64,000 nucleotides of DNA from Thermoplasmatota archaeon. GTDB taxonomy: Archaea; Thermoplasmatota; JAKEGO01. The stretch covers positions 248,001 through 312,000 of the forward strand of contig JANQNK010000020.1 of assembly GCA_028279595.1 (NCBI GenBank), written 5' to 3'. The notes below the pieces were generated by a model. That model did not search any database and was not told where the DNA came from. It saw only the letters and a list, made by a program, of their open reading frames with translations. Each line of letters starts with the position of its first letter. Position 1 is the first letter of the stretch. Position numbers and translations under genes: made by a program. Of the stretch, positions 45,385-55,221 are shown piece after piece.

Positions 45385-45867
45385 ATGGGTGCTATGCGCC
45401 CTCCGAGGAGGAATAACACCACATTGGTGATCGTTGCTGTAATAATCGTTGTCGCTATCACCGTCGTAATTGCTTCCGTATCATACCTTTGGGCCACGGA
45501 TATGTGTGGCGACCATGGCAGGAACACTCCCGTGGCCACGATCACGGTCAGCAAGGATCCAGGAGGCAACTACACCCTGCTCATCTCCTCGATCGAACCA
45601 GCGGCCGATCTCGATGAGGTCAAGTACCAGCTATTGAACCCGAACCGAGTCCCGGTCGAGCAGGGAGATATGGACGAGATCGTGAATGCAACGCTCAATA
45701 CCACAACAATAATCTTCCTCGACAACAACAACGATTCGCGGATGGGAACGGGCGATGAGATATTCCTCCTGTCGGAGGAGAACGGGGGTCTGGCCAGAGA
45801 GGGATACATCTTCCGCATCATATTCGATCCGACCCACAAGTCGATCGCTTCTGTCGAATTGACGTGA
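45385..45867 (+). CDS. Small pilin-like membrane-anchored protein (family paralog 3)
   Basis: N-terminal hydrophobic helix; 'IIFLDNNNDSRMGTGDEIFLLSEENGGLAREGYIFRI'. Confidence 0.72.
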   Translation: MGAMRPPRRNNTTLVIVAVIIVVAITVVIASVSYLWATDMCGDHGRNTPVATITVSKDPGGNYTLLISSIEPAADLDEVKYQLLNPNRVPVEQGDMDEIVNATLNTTTIIFLDNNNDSRMGTGDEIFLLSEENGGLAREGYIFRIIFDPTHKSIASVELT

Positions 45868-47442
45868 TCAGGAGAAGGTTATCGTCGAATACGATTTGTC
45901 ATAACGCTGGTCCCTCAACACGAGGGTGAAGTCGCTGTCTGCCGCTCCTCCTTCGGCGGCGGACCTGACCCATATCTTGTCCCCCGTTGTCATTCGCCCG
46001 TTCAAATCCATATCCTCGAATACGATGAATAGTGTATGGTTTATGCTCCTTGGTGGCATTCCGACAGGGTCCCGGGAATAGAAGACGGGTGGGTGTTCAT
46101 TATCAGCTGAATTGTATGAATGTAATGTGAAATTGATATCAATGAGGTCCCCCTCGAGGTCGATCCTGCGGTGGTCGGGATCCAGCAATGAGACGTTCTT
46201 TCCCAACCCGTCGTAGAGGGTGTATTCGATCTCGTCCATGCTGTGACCGGATGCGTTCAATAGATCGACACGATATGACCCATTTACTATCGTTACGTTG
46301 TAATCGATCTCGAAATTGGTCCTGATCATCGGTGTGCGGATCAGGGTCTGGTCCCAGTTCCGGATGCCAAGTCTGATGCCATCCCATTCATCGACAGCTC
46401 CTCCGTTAACGGAACCTCTGACCCAGAGGGTATCCCCGGAAGTGACCAGCCCGTCCGAGTCCGAATCGAAGTAGACAGTTGCGAATGTGTGGTTGATCGA
46501 TATTGGTGGTCCTCCCGCTGGTTCCCTCGAATAGAATATCCCCCTATAGGTCGTGTTGATCTTAGTATGGTTCTGGTGGGAGATGGCACTAGAAAAATCT
46601 TCGTGTGTATAAACGATATCCTCAAGACTTCCCAACATGGTAATGATCTCGCCAGATGGATCCTCCCACCTATTCTGCATGAAGTTGTATGTCAACAATT
46701 GATATGAGACATCATCGATCGGCCAGGGCTCACAGTCGACGATCTTGATCCTGTAATCCCCCTGGTTCTCATAGATACTGACGTCGATCGGTACGACAGC
46801 CCTCTTGAACGTGATCTCCACCACATCGTCGTTCCTGTGTGGGTCATAGAGCTTGAGCTTGCACCCGGCGTACACCCCGCCCCCGATCGCGTCAGACCTG
46901 ATTTCAATGTGATCCCCTTCAGTCAGTTTCCTGTCCCTAACGTACCAGACCTTGCCATTCGGATATTCATTCCGGATAGGCATGTCATAATAGACGAGGA
47001 ACAGTGTAAGGTTGTTCTTCGCATCAGGATAATCCGCATAGAATCGTGACCAGTGGTCCTGTGGTGGGGTCGGATGGGCGTCTGGCCATTCCTGTTGGTT
47101 ACGTGCTTCCGATGACTTGTTCTCATCATACCAGATGTCCCAGAGGGTCCCTTCCAAGGCGATGAAATTGCCATCAGGGTCGGTCACGAATACGACGGCG
47201 CCCTCCGGGTCGACCACCTTGAACCTGATGTTCTGGAGATACTTGCCATCGGCCTCTACCACCTCGATCCGATAGATGCCATCCATCGGAGTGTTCACTG
47301 CATATCTGAATCTGCTATCGTCGATGGTTCCCATGTACCAGAAATAACCTGCTCCCGTCGTCAATATGAACGCTGCCATGAAGATGACTACGAACTGCTC
47401 GTGGTTGAGCTTCATCCTGCGCATCTTGACACCCTGCCGCAT
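45868..47442 (-). CDS. Membrane-anchored protein with three tandem copies of the same domain as the adjacent pilin-like paralogs
   Basis: 'TLFLVYYDMP...LTEGDHIEIRSDAIGGGVYAGCKLKL', 'TFATVYFDSDSDGLVTSGDTLWVRGSVNGGAVDEWDGIRL', 'TLFIVFEDMDLNGRMTTGDKIWVRSAAEGGAADSDFTLVL'. Confidence 0.72.
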   Translation of the reverse strand: MRQGVKMRRMKLNHEQFVVIFMAAFILTTGAGYFWYMGTIDDSRFRYAVNTPMDGIYRIEVVEADGKYLQNIRFKVVDPEGAVVFVTDPDGNFIALEGTLWDIWYDENKSSEARNQQEWPDAHPTPPQDHWSRFYADYPDAKNNLTLFLVYYDMPIRNEYPNGKVWYVRDRKLTEGDHIEIRSDAIGGGVYAGCKLKLYDPHRNDDVVEITFKRAVVPIDVSIYENQGDYRIKIVDCEPWPIDDVSYQLLTYNFMQNRWEDPSGEIITMLGSLEDIVYTHEDFSSAISHQNHTKINTTYRGIFYSREPAGGPPISINHTFATVYFDSDSDGLVTSGDTLWVRGSVNGGAVDEWDGIRLGIRNWDQTLIRTPMIRTNFEIDYNVTIVNGSYRVDLLNASGHSMDEIEYTLYDGLGKNVSLLDPDHRRIDLEGDLIDINFTLHSYNSADNEHPPVFYSRDPVGMPPRSINHTLFIVFEDMDLNGRMTTGDKIWVRSAAEGGAADSDFTLVLRDQRYDKSYSTITFS

Positions 47443-47547
47443 TTACTACCACCTTACGAGTTAAAAGCATTGCCATGGCTAATTTCGTAGAAAGAGATAT
47501 CAAATGGCAGTCTTCTCCCGATGTGAGGAGGCCGTCACACGGAAGCA

Positions 47548-48021
47548 TTGACGATCAAGCCGATAAGGGAAGAGGACCGCGAGTTCGTGCGGATAATCTT
47601 CAACGAGTACTGGGGGTCGACCCAGATGATCACGCAAGGGAAGGTCCTGAACTGCGATGAACTCCCGGGTTTCATCGCATGGGACGAGATGAAGCCCATC
47701 GGGGTCATCACCTATCTTATCGTGGACGGCGTGTGCGAGCTGACCTCTCTGAATAGCATCGTCGAGGGAAGGGGGGTCGCCACGGCACTCATCGAGGAGG
47801 TAAAGGAGACCGCCCTTAAGGAGAAATGCTCACGGATCTCTGTCGAGACCTCCAATGATAACCTCATGGCCCTCAATTTCTACCTGAAGCGCGGCTTCCG
47901 GCTCATCGATGTACATCTGGATGCGATCACTGAAGCGCGAAAGATAAAACCGCAGATCCCGAAGGTCGGCGGACACGGGATAGTCCTCAGGGACGCCATC
48001 GAGTTCGAATTGACCCTCTAA
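47548..48021 (+). CDS. GNAT family N-acetyltransferase
   Basis: 'IKPIREEDREFVRIIF', 'SLNSIVEGRGVATALIEEVKETALKEKCSRISVETSNDNLMALNFYLKRGFRLID'; TTG start. Confidence 0.88.
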   Translation: MTIKPIREEDREFVRIIFNEYWGSTQMITQGKVLNCDELPGFIAWDEMKPIGVITYLIVDGVCELTSLNSIVEGRGVATALIEEVKETALKEKCSRISVETSNDNLMALNFYLKRGFRLIDVHLDAITEARKIKPQIPKVGGHGIVLRDAIEFELTL

Positions 48022-48398
48022 TCGTCCTCGACATCAGCGTCGATGATCCTGCCCTCGGGTCCGGCCGGGGAATCCTGCTTCTCCTCATCCTTTCCCGGGA
48101 CCTTGCCACCCTTGGTCCTGATTATCGGAGGGCCGTCCTGTCTCTGTCTGCCAGCTTTCCTGTAGTAGGCCCGCTGCGCGCGTCTCTGGGCCTGGGCCTG
48201 CGCCTGCCACTGTTGAGCTCGTCTCCTTCCAAGCCAGAACAGGAAGAGCAATAGGCCGAGAAGGACCAGAGCACCCAGACAGCAGAGTGTGAGGACGAAG
48301 ATGAAGACCCCGGAGAATATCATCAGCGCTATCACGATGACGATGAGTATCAGGAAAGGGATCCCTTCGATCTTGAACCTGCCCTTCATTTCGGTCAC
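48018..48398 (-). CDS. Small membrane protein of unknown function
   Basis: Two hydrophobic segments then an Arg/Gln-rich tail. Confidence 0.5.
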   Translation of the reverse strand: MTEMKGRFKIEGIPFLILIVIVIALMIFSGVFIFVLTLCCLGALVLLGLLLFLFWLGRRRAQQWQAQAQAQRRAQRAYYRKAGRQRQDGPPIIRTKGGKVPGKDEEKQDSPAGPEGRIIDADVEDD

Positions 48399-48489
48399 AT
48401 CCGGAGCGATGACGACCTAGGCTGTATCTCGGTGTCGTCACTGCCCTCAAGATGGGACTGCGCCGATATTACTTGAAATTTCCCCCGGC

Positions 48490-48804
48490 TCAGAAGATGC
48501 TGTGGTGGATGGTCCTCATGACCATTCGGCCCTTCGGGGTGCAGATGTACGGCAGGATGAAGGGAGCGAGCATTCCGCCACCTCCATCGCCGCTCTGAGC
48601 GATCAGACCCATGTTCTCGAGCCTGCAAAGCTCGCAGGCGAGGTCCTCTCGCTCAAGTCCCGTTATTGTCTCGAGGTATGGCATGAAGATGTCGCCGCTC
48701 GGGTGGTTGCACAGTGTCTCGACGATGCGGCGCTGGGCCTCGCTCTCGAAGAAAAGTCCCGAGCCCTCAGACACGGTCCGACTCCCCTTTCCACCTGGAC
48801 ACAT
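48490..48804 (-). CDS. Winged-helix-like transcriptional regulator
   Basis: 'EAQRRIVETLCNHPSGDIFMPYLETITGLEREDLACELCRLENMGLIAQSG'. Confidence 0.55.
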   Translation of the reverse strand: MCPGGKGSRTVSEGSGLFFESEAQRRIVETLCNHPSGDIFMPYLETITGLEREDLACELCRLENMGLIAQSGDGGGGMLAPFILPYICTPKGRMVMRTIHHSIF

Positions 48805-49130
48805 CTGCGCACGACGGGATGTCCGGTGTGTGCATGCAGGCGATCAATATCGACCTCTGTATCACCGGGTGCTCCTGTAGTTCCGCCAACAGGGGGGTCA
48901 CCATGTTTTCCATCTCCATTATCGGATTTCCACGAACACATATAAAGGAAATCTGGTGATAACCTGGGACCCATGGGTGGCCACCGTACTCCCTGCGGTT
49001 TCACCTTCGAGCGACCCGTCTCCGAGCAGGATCCCTTGTGTAGATCCTCGCACAACCACTGTAACGGAACAAACCTTATATTCTGTGACAATCTCACCGC
49101 ATTCAAGCGAGGAATGTTACGGGGGTCTCC

Positions 49131-49667
49131 GTGATGGCAAAGAAAGGGTCAAAACGTAACAAGACGGTCGAGACCGGCGAGGTCCTGAAGAGTCTGATCG
49201 ACGATCCGACGAGAAGCGTCGGGCAGATCGCCGAGGAGCTCGAAAGCAACAGGCAGACCGTTTGGCGCAAGAAGAAGAAGCTCGAGAACGACGGGATCAT
49301 CTGGGGATACACCGCGATCACCGACGATTCGAGGCTCAATCATCTCGCCTATCTCATTCTGCTCAAGACGAAACCCCTCAGCAAGGAGGTCTCCGAACTC
49401 ATCGTCAGCAGGGTGGAGAACAACGAGATGGAGAAGCAGGACATCCGGCTCCTCGACCTGTTCTACACGAACGGCGAGTTCGACTGGGTTCTCCGGTTCT
49501 CTGCTCCCGACCACGTCACTGCACGCAGGTATTTCGACACGATCCGCGTCCTCTACGACGGTTGGCTCCTCGAGAAGCCTGTGATGCTCGACCTGAACTT
49601 CTGCCTTGTAGTCGGAGGCAAGGCGAACCCGAACGTCTCCACTCTCAACGATTTCGCGGCCATCTAA
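49131..49667 (+). CDS. Lrp/AsnC-like HTH transcriptional regulator
   Basis: 'LKSLIDDPTRSVGQIAEELESNRQTVWRKKKKLENDGIIWGYTAIT' followed by a ligand-sensing-like C-terminal domain. Confidence 0.78.
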   Translation: MMAKKGSKRNKTVETGEVLKSLIDDPTRSVGQIAEELESNRQTVWRKKKKLENDGIIWGYTAITDDSRLNHLAYLILLKTKPLSKEVSELIVSRVENNEMEKQDIRLLDLFYTNGEFDWVLRFSAPDHVTARRYFDTIRVLYDGWLLEKPVMLDLNFCLVVGGKANPNVSTLNDFAAI

Positions 49668-49713
49668 CATTTCGTGATATAGGATTATATATCCGCGGAC
49701 CCGTGTTGTATAG

Positions 49714-52674
49714 ATGGGTCCCGAGGGTACGGCCGGAGATATCGATTACGATGCCGACTACCGTCCGGTCTTCCACGATTTCTACGAGCTCATCAAGCAC
49801 CGTGTCGGCCGGATACTACTGGTTTCCAGCCTGTACGACGCATTCACCCTCGAGGAGGAAGGTCTGCTGTTCGAGCAGATATCCGGCGAGTACAGGGACC
49901 TGCTCCTTCCGTTCCCTCCCCAGGTCATCAGGGTATCCTCGGCCTCGGACGGGCTGGAGGAGCTGAGGAACGAACGCTATGACCTGATCATAACCATGGC
50001 GAGGATATCGGATATGGAATGTCAGGACTTCGCCGCCAGGGCGAAGGAGATCCAGGACATCCCCGTCGTCCTCCTGCTCACGGAGATGGCGGACATCCAG
50101 TACTACCATCGCCCGGGGGCGGTGATGAGCATAGACAAGGTGTTCTACTGGAACGGCGACTCCGCCCTCTATCTCGCCATCACGAAGTACATCGAGGACA
50201 CGATGAACATCGCCCACGACACGTCCACCGGCCTCGTCCGGGCAATTCTCGTGATAGAGGACTCCCCCCGGTACTATTCGATATTCCTTCCCCTGATCTA
50301 CACCGAGATCATGCAGCAGACGCGCGCCCTCATCACCGAGGGGCTCAACGAGCATGAGGAACGGCTGCGGATCCGCTCGAGACCGAAGATCATCCTCGCT
50401 GAGACCTACGAGGAAGCGATGGAGATGTACAAGAGGTACAGGCATCAGATCATGGGTGTGATCTCGGACGTCAAGTACAAGCGCAACGGCATCATGGACG
50501 GCGAGGCCGGTTTCAGGTTCGCCGAGGAGATCGACGACGAGATCCCGATCCTACTCCAGTCATCCAATGTCGACTGCGCCAGCATGGCGGCGGACCGTGG
50601 CATCACCTTCATCGACAAGAACTCCGAGTCTATCCTCCAGGAGCTGAGGGACTTCTTCACTGACAGCCTGGGGTTCGGGGAGTTCGTCTTCACGAGACCT
50701 GACGGGACCGAGCTGGCGAGGGCCTCGGACCTCAGGGAGTTCATAGAGATAGTCGAATCCATACCGATCGACTCGCTCAAGTTCCACGGATCGGCCCACC
50801 ATTTCTCGAACTGGCTAAAGGCAAGGGGGGAGATCGACCTCGCCCGGAGGCTGAGGGACGTCAAGGTCACCGATTTCGAACTCGGAGAGGAGATCCGCGA
50901 GTTCCTTCTCGACTCGATCAACGAGAGCAGGAGGGTGAAACAGCTCGGCGTGATAACCGACTTCAACAAGCAGAACTTCGAGTTCGACCAGACCTTCACA
51001 CGCCTGGGAGGAGGCTCGCTCGGTGGGAAGGGGCGGGGCATCGCGTTCCTCTCGATGCTGCTCAACCAGAGCATGATAACGAGCCAGTTCGAGGGGATCG
51101 AGGTCAAGATACCCGAGACGATCGTGATCGCCACTGACGAGTTCGACAGGTTCATCCTCGACAACGAGCTTCATGATTTCATCAAGGAGAACCGGACCGA
51201 CGAGGAGCTCAGCGAGAGGTTCCTCTCATCCCGTATATCCGACGACCTGAGGGAGTCGCTCGGACGGTTCCTGGACCATGCCCGGTGGCCCATCGCCGTA
51301 CGCTCATCGAGCCTGCTGGAGGACTCACAGAACCAGCCCTTTGCGGGACTGTACTCGACCTATATCCTTCCGAACAACTGCGATGACGACGGTACCAGGC
51401 TCGAACAGCTCGAGCAGGCCATCAAGCTCGTCTACGCATCAGCCTTCTACAAGAGGGTGAAGGCTTACATTCGGGCGACAGGCCTCATCCCGGAGGAGGA
51501 GAAGATGGCCGTGGTCATCCAGCGACTCATCGGGAACCGGCACGGCGACAGGTTCTACCCCTCCTACTCAGGTGTCGCACAGTCCCACAACTTCTACCCC
51601 GTCCATCCCCTCAGGCGCGAGGAAGGCGTGGCAAGCCTCGCCCTCGGATTGGGCAAGATCGTCGTAGACGGCGAGAAGGTCCTCTCCGTATCCCCCGATC
51701 ATCCGAACGTCATTCCCGGGTTCTACACGCCAGACGACGTCTTCAAGAACTCCCAGAACCACTTCTACGCCCTCAACATGTCCGAGTCCTGCTTCGACCT
51801 CGGAATGGGTGAGGACATCACCCTGAGCAAGCTTCCCATTCCCACAGCGCAGGAGGATGGGACCCTGGACGACATCGCGAGCACGTTCGATGCGAATGAT
51901 GGAAGGCTGCGCGACGGTGTCGGGACCGACGGTCCGAAGCTCATCACTTTCGCCGGGATCCTGAAATACGGGAAACTACCCCTCATCAAGGTGATCAAGG
52001 AGCTTCTCGACATCGGCCAGAAGGGAATGGGCCGGGCCGTGGAGATCGAGCTGGCCGGTCGACACAACGATGCAGGTGACCCGGAGTTCTATGTCGTCCA
52101 GGTCAGGCCGCTCGTGACCATGAGGGAGCGTTCACACCTTCAGATAGGTGAGGCCGAGGAATCGGATGCGCTTGTGCTTTCCGACCGCGCCATGGGCAAC
52201 GGCATCGTCAGCGGCATCACCGACGTCGTATACGTGAGGCCCGAGACCTTCGACACGACCGAGACCATGGAGATAGCCAGGGAGATCGGGACCGTGAACG
52301 AGCAACTGGATGGTACTCCATATCTCCTCATAGGTCCAGGGCGCTGGGGGACCCGGGACAGGTTCCTCGGCGTACCCGTCGAGTGGGACCAGATATCCTG
52401 GGCCAAGAGCATCGTCGAGGTCCAGCTGGAGGGGTTCAGGATAGACCCCTCCCATGGGACTCATTTCTTCCACAACATCACGGCCCTCGGTATCCCGTAC
52501 TTCACCATCGGGTTCAACAAGGAGGGCGAGAACGTCGACTGGGAATGGTTCGACGCCCAGAAGGCGGTCGGAAGCTACAAACACATACGGCACATCAGGT
52601 CCGAGGTGCCCCTGACCGTCAAGGTCGATGGTAGGTCGGGAAGGGGGATAGTTACCACGGAGCCGACCGACTAG
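49714..52674 (+). CDS. Pyruvate,phosphate dikinase/PEP-synthase ATP-binding-domain protein with two N-terminal receiver-like domains
   Basis: Receiver-like 'AILVIEDSPRYY...IMGVISDVKYKRNGI'; PPDK N-domain-like 'LGGKGRGIAFLSMLL', 'WPIAVRSSSLLEDSQNQPFAGLYSTYIL', 'EFYVVQVRPL'; no phosphohistidine or PEP domain. Confidence 0.82.
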   Translation: MGPEGTAGDIDYDADYRPVFHDFYELIKHRVGRILLVSSLYDAFTLEEEGLLFEQISGEYRDLLLPFPPQVIRVSSASDGLEELRNERYDLIITMARISDMECQDFAARAKEIQDIPVVLLLTEMADIQYYHRPGAVMSIDKVFYWNGDSALYLAITKYIEDTMNIAHDTSTGLVRAILVIEDSPRYYSIFLPLIYTEIMQQTRALITEGLNEHEERLRIRSRPKIILAETYEEAMEMYKRYRHQIMGVISDVKYKRNGIMDGEAGFRFAEEIDDEIPILLQSSNVDCASMAADRGITFIDKNSESILQELRDFFTDSLGFGEFVFTRPDGTELARASDLREFIEIVESIPIDSLKFHGSAHHFSNWLKARGEIDLARRLRDVKVTDFELGEEIREFLLDSINESRRVKQLGVITDFNKQNFEFDQTFTRLGGGSLGGKGRGIAFLSMLLNQSMITSQFEGIEVKIPETIVIATDEFDRFILDNELHDFIKENRTDEELSERFLSSRISDDLRESLGRFLDHARWPIAVRSSSLLEDSQNQPFAGLYSTYILPNNCDDDGTRLEQLEQAIKLVYASAFYKRVKAYIRATGLIPEEEKMAVVIQRLIGNRHGDRFYPSYSGVAQSHNFYPVHPLRREEGVASLALGLGKIVVDGEKVLSVSPDHPNVIPGFYTPDDVFKNSQNHFYALNMSESCFDLGMGEDITLSKLPIPTAQEDGTLDDIASTFDANDGRLRDGVGTDGPKLITFAGILKYGKLPLIKVIKELLDIGQKGMGRAVEIELAGRHNDAGDPEFYVVQVRPLVTMRERSHLQIGEAEESDALVLSDRAMGNGIVSGITDVVYVRPETFDTTETMEIAREIGTVNEQLDGTPYLLIGPGRWGTRDRFLGVPVEWDQISWAKSIVEVQLEGFRIDPSHGTHFFHNITALGIPYFTIGFNKEGENVDWEWFDAQKAVGSYKHIRHIRSEVPLTVKVDGRSGRGIVTTEPTD

Positions 52675-52704
52675 TTTTTAGTAAAGTCAGTACCTTGCCA
52701 TACC

Positions 52705-53763
52705 GTGGGACGGAACGGGTTCGAGAGATCGGTGGAATTCCTAGAGGGCAGACCTCTCCTACTACTGGTGGTCCTCGCGATCGTTCCCTTCCTGGTTGTC
52801 AACGCCGTACTCTCCCCGCTGTCGGGCGGGACCCACGGTATGACGCATTCCGATCATGGGAACGACATCTGGTTCGACGGCACGGTCGACGGAGTGCCCT
52901 ACAACGGCTCGGAACCGCCCACCAGCGGCCACTTCAGGGGCGACGTCACCATCGGCGATAACACCGGATGGGTCATTTGCAACGGCGAGGTCCGGTTCTC
53001 CGGCAAGCTGGTGATTCGGGACGCCGAGCTCGACTATACGATCCGGTCGAACCGTTCCGTGAAGGGTCCAGGGAACACCGTGCGCCTCGAAAAGGACTAT
53101 CAGCACATCGACATCGACGGGATTAGCGGAGACATGGAGGGTGGCGTACCGGTCTGGTATCTGGGGTCCTTCGGGACCGCCGTCGGCATCAGTGCCTGGG
53201 CGTTCTGGTTCCTGTTCAAGAGGCGTACAGGTCACGATAAGCTCGTTTCCACCGTGCTACTCGGTGCCGGTCTCATCTGTTTGTACAATGTATTCTTCTT
53301 CGGGCCGATGTTCACCACGATCTGCGTGGCCTTCGTGGCAGTGCCCGCCTTGGCCATGTTCTCGTTCGGCATATACAAGTCGATAAGGGAGGACATCTCC
53401 ATGATGGACACGGACCTCCGGCTGTCAGGCATCCCCGAGGTCCTGATCATCGTCGGCGTCATCGTGCTCATCATCTCCACCGGCATGGTCGTCCACGCCG
53501 GCTGGGGCTCCTTCGACGGATACATGCACGACCCCGGGATGGCATGGCGGAACCTCATCATGGGGATCGCCGGACTTCTGATAGGCGGCGCCCAGATCGG
53601 GTTCGGCTTCGGCAAGCGTCTATTGAGAAAGAGGTCGCCGCGGTCAGGGAGACCAACGAAGGAGAGGTCTCGGTCAAAACCAGATGACGAGGATGAGGCG
53701 AACGTGTATGGATTGAAGGATTATCGTCCATTGAACGAACCACCGCGTCCGCCCGAGAATTGA
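52705..53763 (+). CDS. Multi-pass membrane protein with extracytoplasmic N-terminal loop, unknown function
   Basis: Hydrophobic segments 'PLLLLVVLAIVPFLVVNAVL', 'LVSTVLLGAGLICLYNVFF', 'VLIIVGVIVLIISTGMVV'. Confidence 0.6.
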   Translation: MGRNGFERSVEFLEGRPLLLLVVLAIVPFLVVNAVLSPLSGGTHGMTHSDHGNDIWFDGTVDGVPYNGSEPPTSGHFRGDVTIGDNTGWVICNGEVRFSGKLVIRDAELDYTIRSNRSVKGPGNTVRLEKDYQHIDIDGISGDMEGGVPVWYLGSFGTAVGISAWAFWFLFKRRTGHDKLVSTVLLGAGLICLYNVFFFGPMFTTICVAFVAVPALAMFSFGIYKSIREDISMMDTDLRLSGIPEVLIIVGVIVLIISTGMVVHAGWGSFDGYMHDPGMAWRNLIMGIAGLLIGGAQIGFGFGKRLLRKRSPRSGRPTKERSRSKPDDEDEANVYGLKDYRPLNEPPRPPEN

Positions 53764-53767
53764 TATC

Positions 53768-54331
53768 ATGAACACGATAAGAACACTATACATCACCAGC
53801 AGGAAGGACTGGCGAAAATGGCTGGAGGAGCATTTCGAAAAAGAGAAGGAGATCTGGTTGGTGTACCCGAAGAAGGCGTCCGGTAAAGAAAGGATACCGT
53901 ACAACGATGCCGTGGAAGAAGCATTGTGCTTTGGCTGGATCGACAGCACGGTCAGATCCCTTGATGAGGACAATAGCATCCAACGTTTTACTCCAAGGAA
54001 CCCCGGAAGCACATATTCCCAGCAGAACAAGGAAAGGATGAAATGGCTCTTGGAACACAACATGATCCATTCCTCAGTTTTGGAAAAGGCGAACCAGATC
54101 GCCTCGGAGAAGTTCATTTTTCCAGAAGATATCATTGAAGCTATCAAGGAAGACGAAACGGCCTGGGCAAATTACAACAATTTTTCAGACACATATAGAA
54201 GAATTAGGATAGCTTATATTGACGCTGCACGCAAACGCCCTGACGAATTCAATAAGCGACTTAACAATTTCATCGTCAAAACCAAAAAGAATAAACAAAT
54301 AGGATTCGGTGGGATCGAGAATTATTATTGA
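53768..54331 (+). CDS. YdeI/OmpD-associated family protein
   Basis: 'SRKDWRKWLEEHFEKEKEIWLVYPKKASGKERIPYNDAVEEALCFGWIDSTVRSLDEDNSIQRFTPRNPGSTYSQQNKER'. Confidence 0.85.
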   Translation: MNTIRTLYITSRKDWRKWLEEHFEKEKEIWLVYPKKASGKERIPYNDAVEEALCFGWIDSTVRSLDEDNSIQRFTPRNPGSTYSQQNKERMKWLLEHNMIHSSVLEKANQIASEKFIFPEDIIEAIKEDETAWANYNNFSDTYRRIRIAYIDAARKRPDEFNKRLNNFIVKTKKNKQIGFGGIENYY

Positions 54332-54435
54332 GTGATCTGGACGATGGAATCCACCCCGCACCACCAAACCGTTCACCATGAACGCTGGGATGAGGGAGAG
54401 GATCGAGGGTATCGTTGAATCGTAGTATGAGAGAA

Positions 54436-55050
54436 TCACTTACGCCTTAGATTGTGTTTGTCGAGTATTTCGATTACCTGCTGATAGTAATCCATAATAG
54501 TATCGATATTTGAAGTATCGATGGAGTATTCTTTTTCTCCGAAAGTGTACTTACCATTAACTATATTTCCGAAGTTTCCGAGATATCTCTTTGGTTCCTT
54601 CTGCTTAACGTCCTTAATCGATATTGTTCTTTCTTCGATATGTTCTAAGTGACAGCGAATTTCGTTATAATTTTTAAAGTATTCATCATATTGAATCTTG
54701 ACTTTAAGAAGTTCTTCGAATCCAGTAGCTTTGTAAATGGCCACTAGTAAAGTAGGAAGACGATTCATTAAGATGAAATAAAACTGACAGTCAGCAAACA
54801 TTTTGTCCTGAATTTCACGCCTTAAATTCACATCCAATTTATAGAAATCGGCATCATGCTCAAGAGCAGTACGATCTTCCTCGATACGTTTTATTTGTAT
54901 TATTGCCCATCGGCAATTTGTTTCGAACAATTGTATTAGGATACCTGCCCTGTAACTGGTAATTGACCCCCAATAATCGAATGATTTGCTCATTTTAAGA
55001 TCATATGGATTATCATTGCCATCTGAAGGTAGCTTTCTCGGTTCGACCAT
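54436..55050 (-). CDS. AT-rich hypothetical protein with possible HEPN-type motif
   Basis: Helix-rich 204 aa; 'NEIRCHLEHIEERTISI' (R-x4-H). Confidence 0.5.
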   Translation of the reverse strand: MVEPRKLPSDGNDNPYDLKMSKSFDYWGSITSYRAGILIQLFETNCRWAIIQIKRIEEDRTALEHDADFYKLDVNLRREIQDKMFADCQFYFILMNRLPTLLVAIYKATGFEELLKVKIQYDEYFKNYNEIRCHLEHIEERTISIKDVKQKEPKRYLGNFGNIVNGKYTFGEKEYSIDTSNIDTIMDYYQQVIEILDKHNLRRK

Positions 55051-55094
55051 TTAATCCCCATCCTCCATATCGAATCTAGTAGCTTATTATTTAT

Positions 55095-55204
55095 GGTCCC
55101 TATGACCCCTTTGACCATGCCCTACGTTATGACGTCATAAATTTATGTCCTCTTATGGTGTCTGGCTTGCTATCATAGGGATGGTCTAGGGCATGAGGAC
55201 ATAA
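55095..55204. repeat. Cluster of crossing inverted repeats with a perfect 14-bp palindrome
   Basis: CCCTATGA/TCATAGGG, CATGCCCTA/TAGGGCATG, TTATGTCCTC/GAGGACATAA; palindrome TTATGACGTCATAA at 55127-55140. Confidence 0.75.
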
Positions 55205-55221
55205 GCGAATGGTGTTATGAA

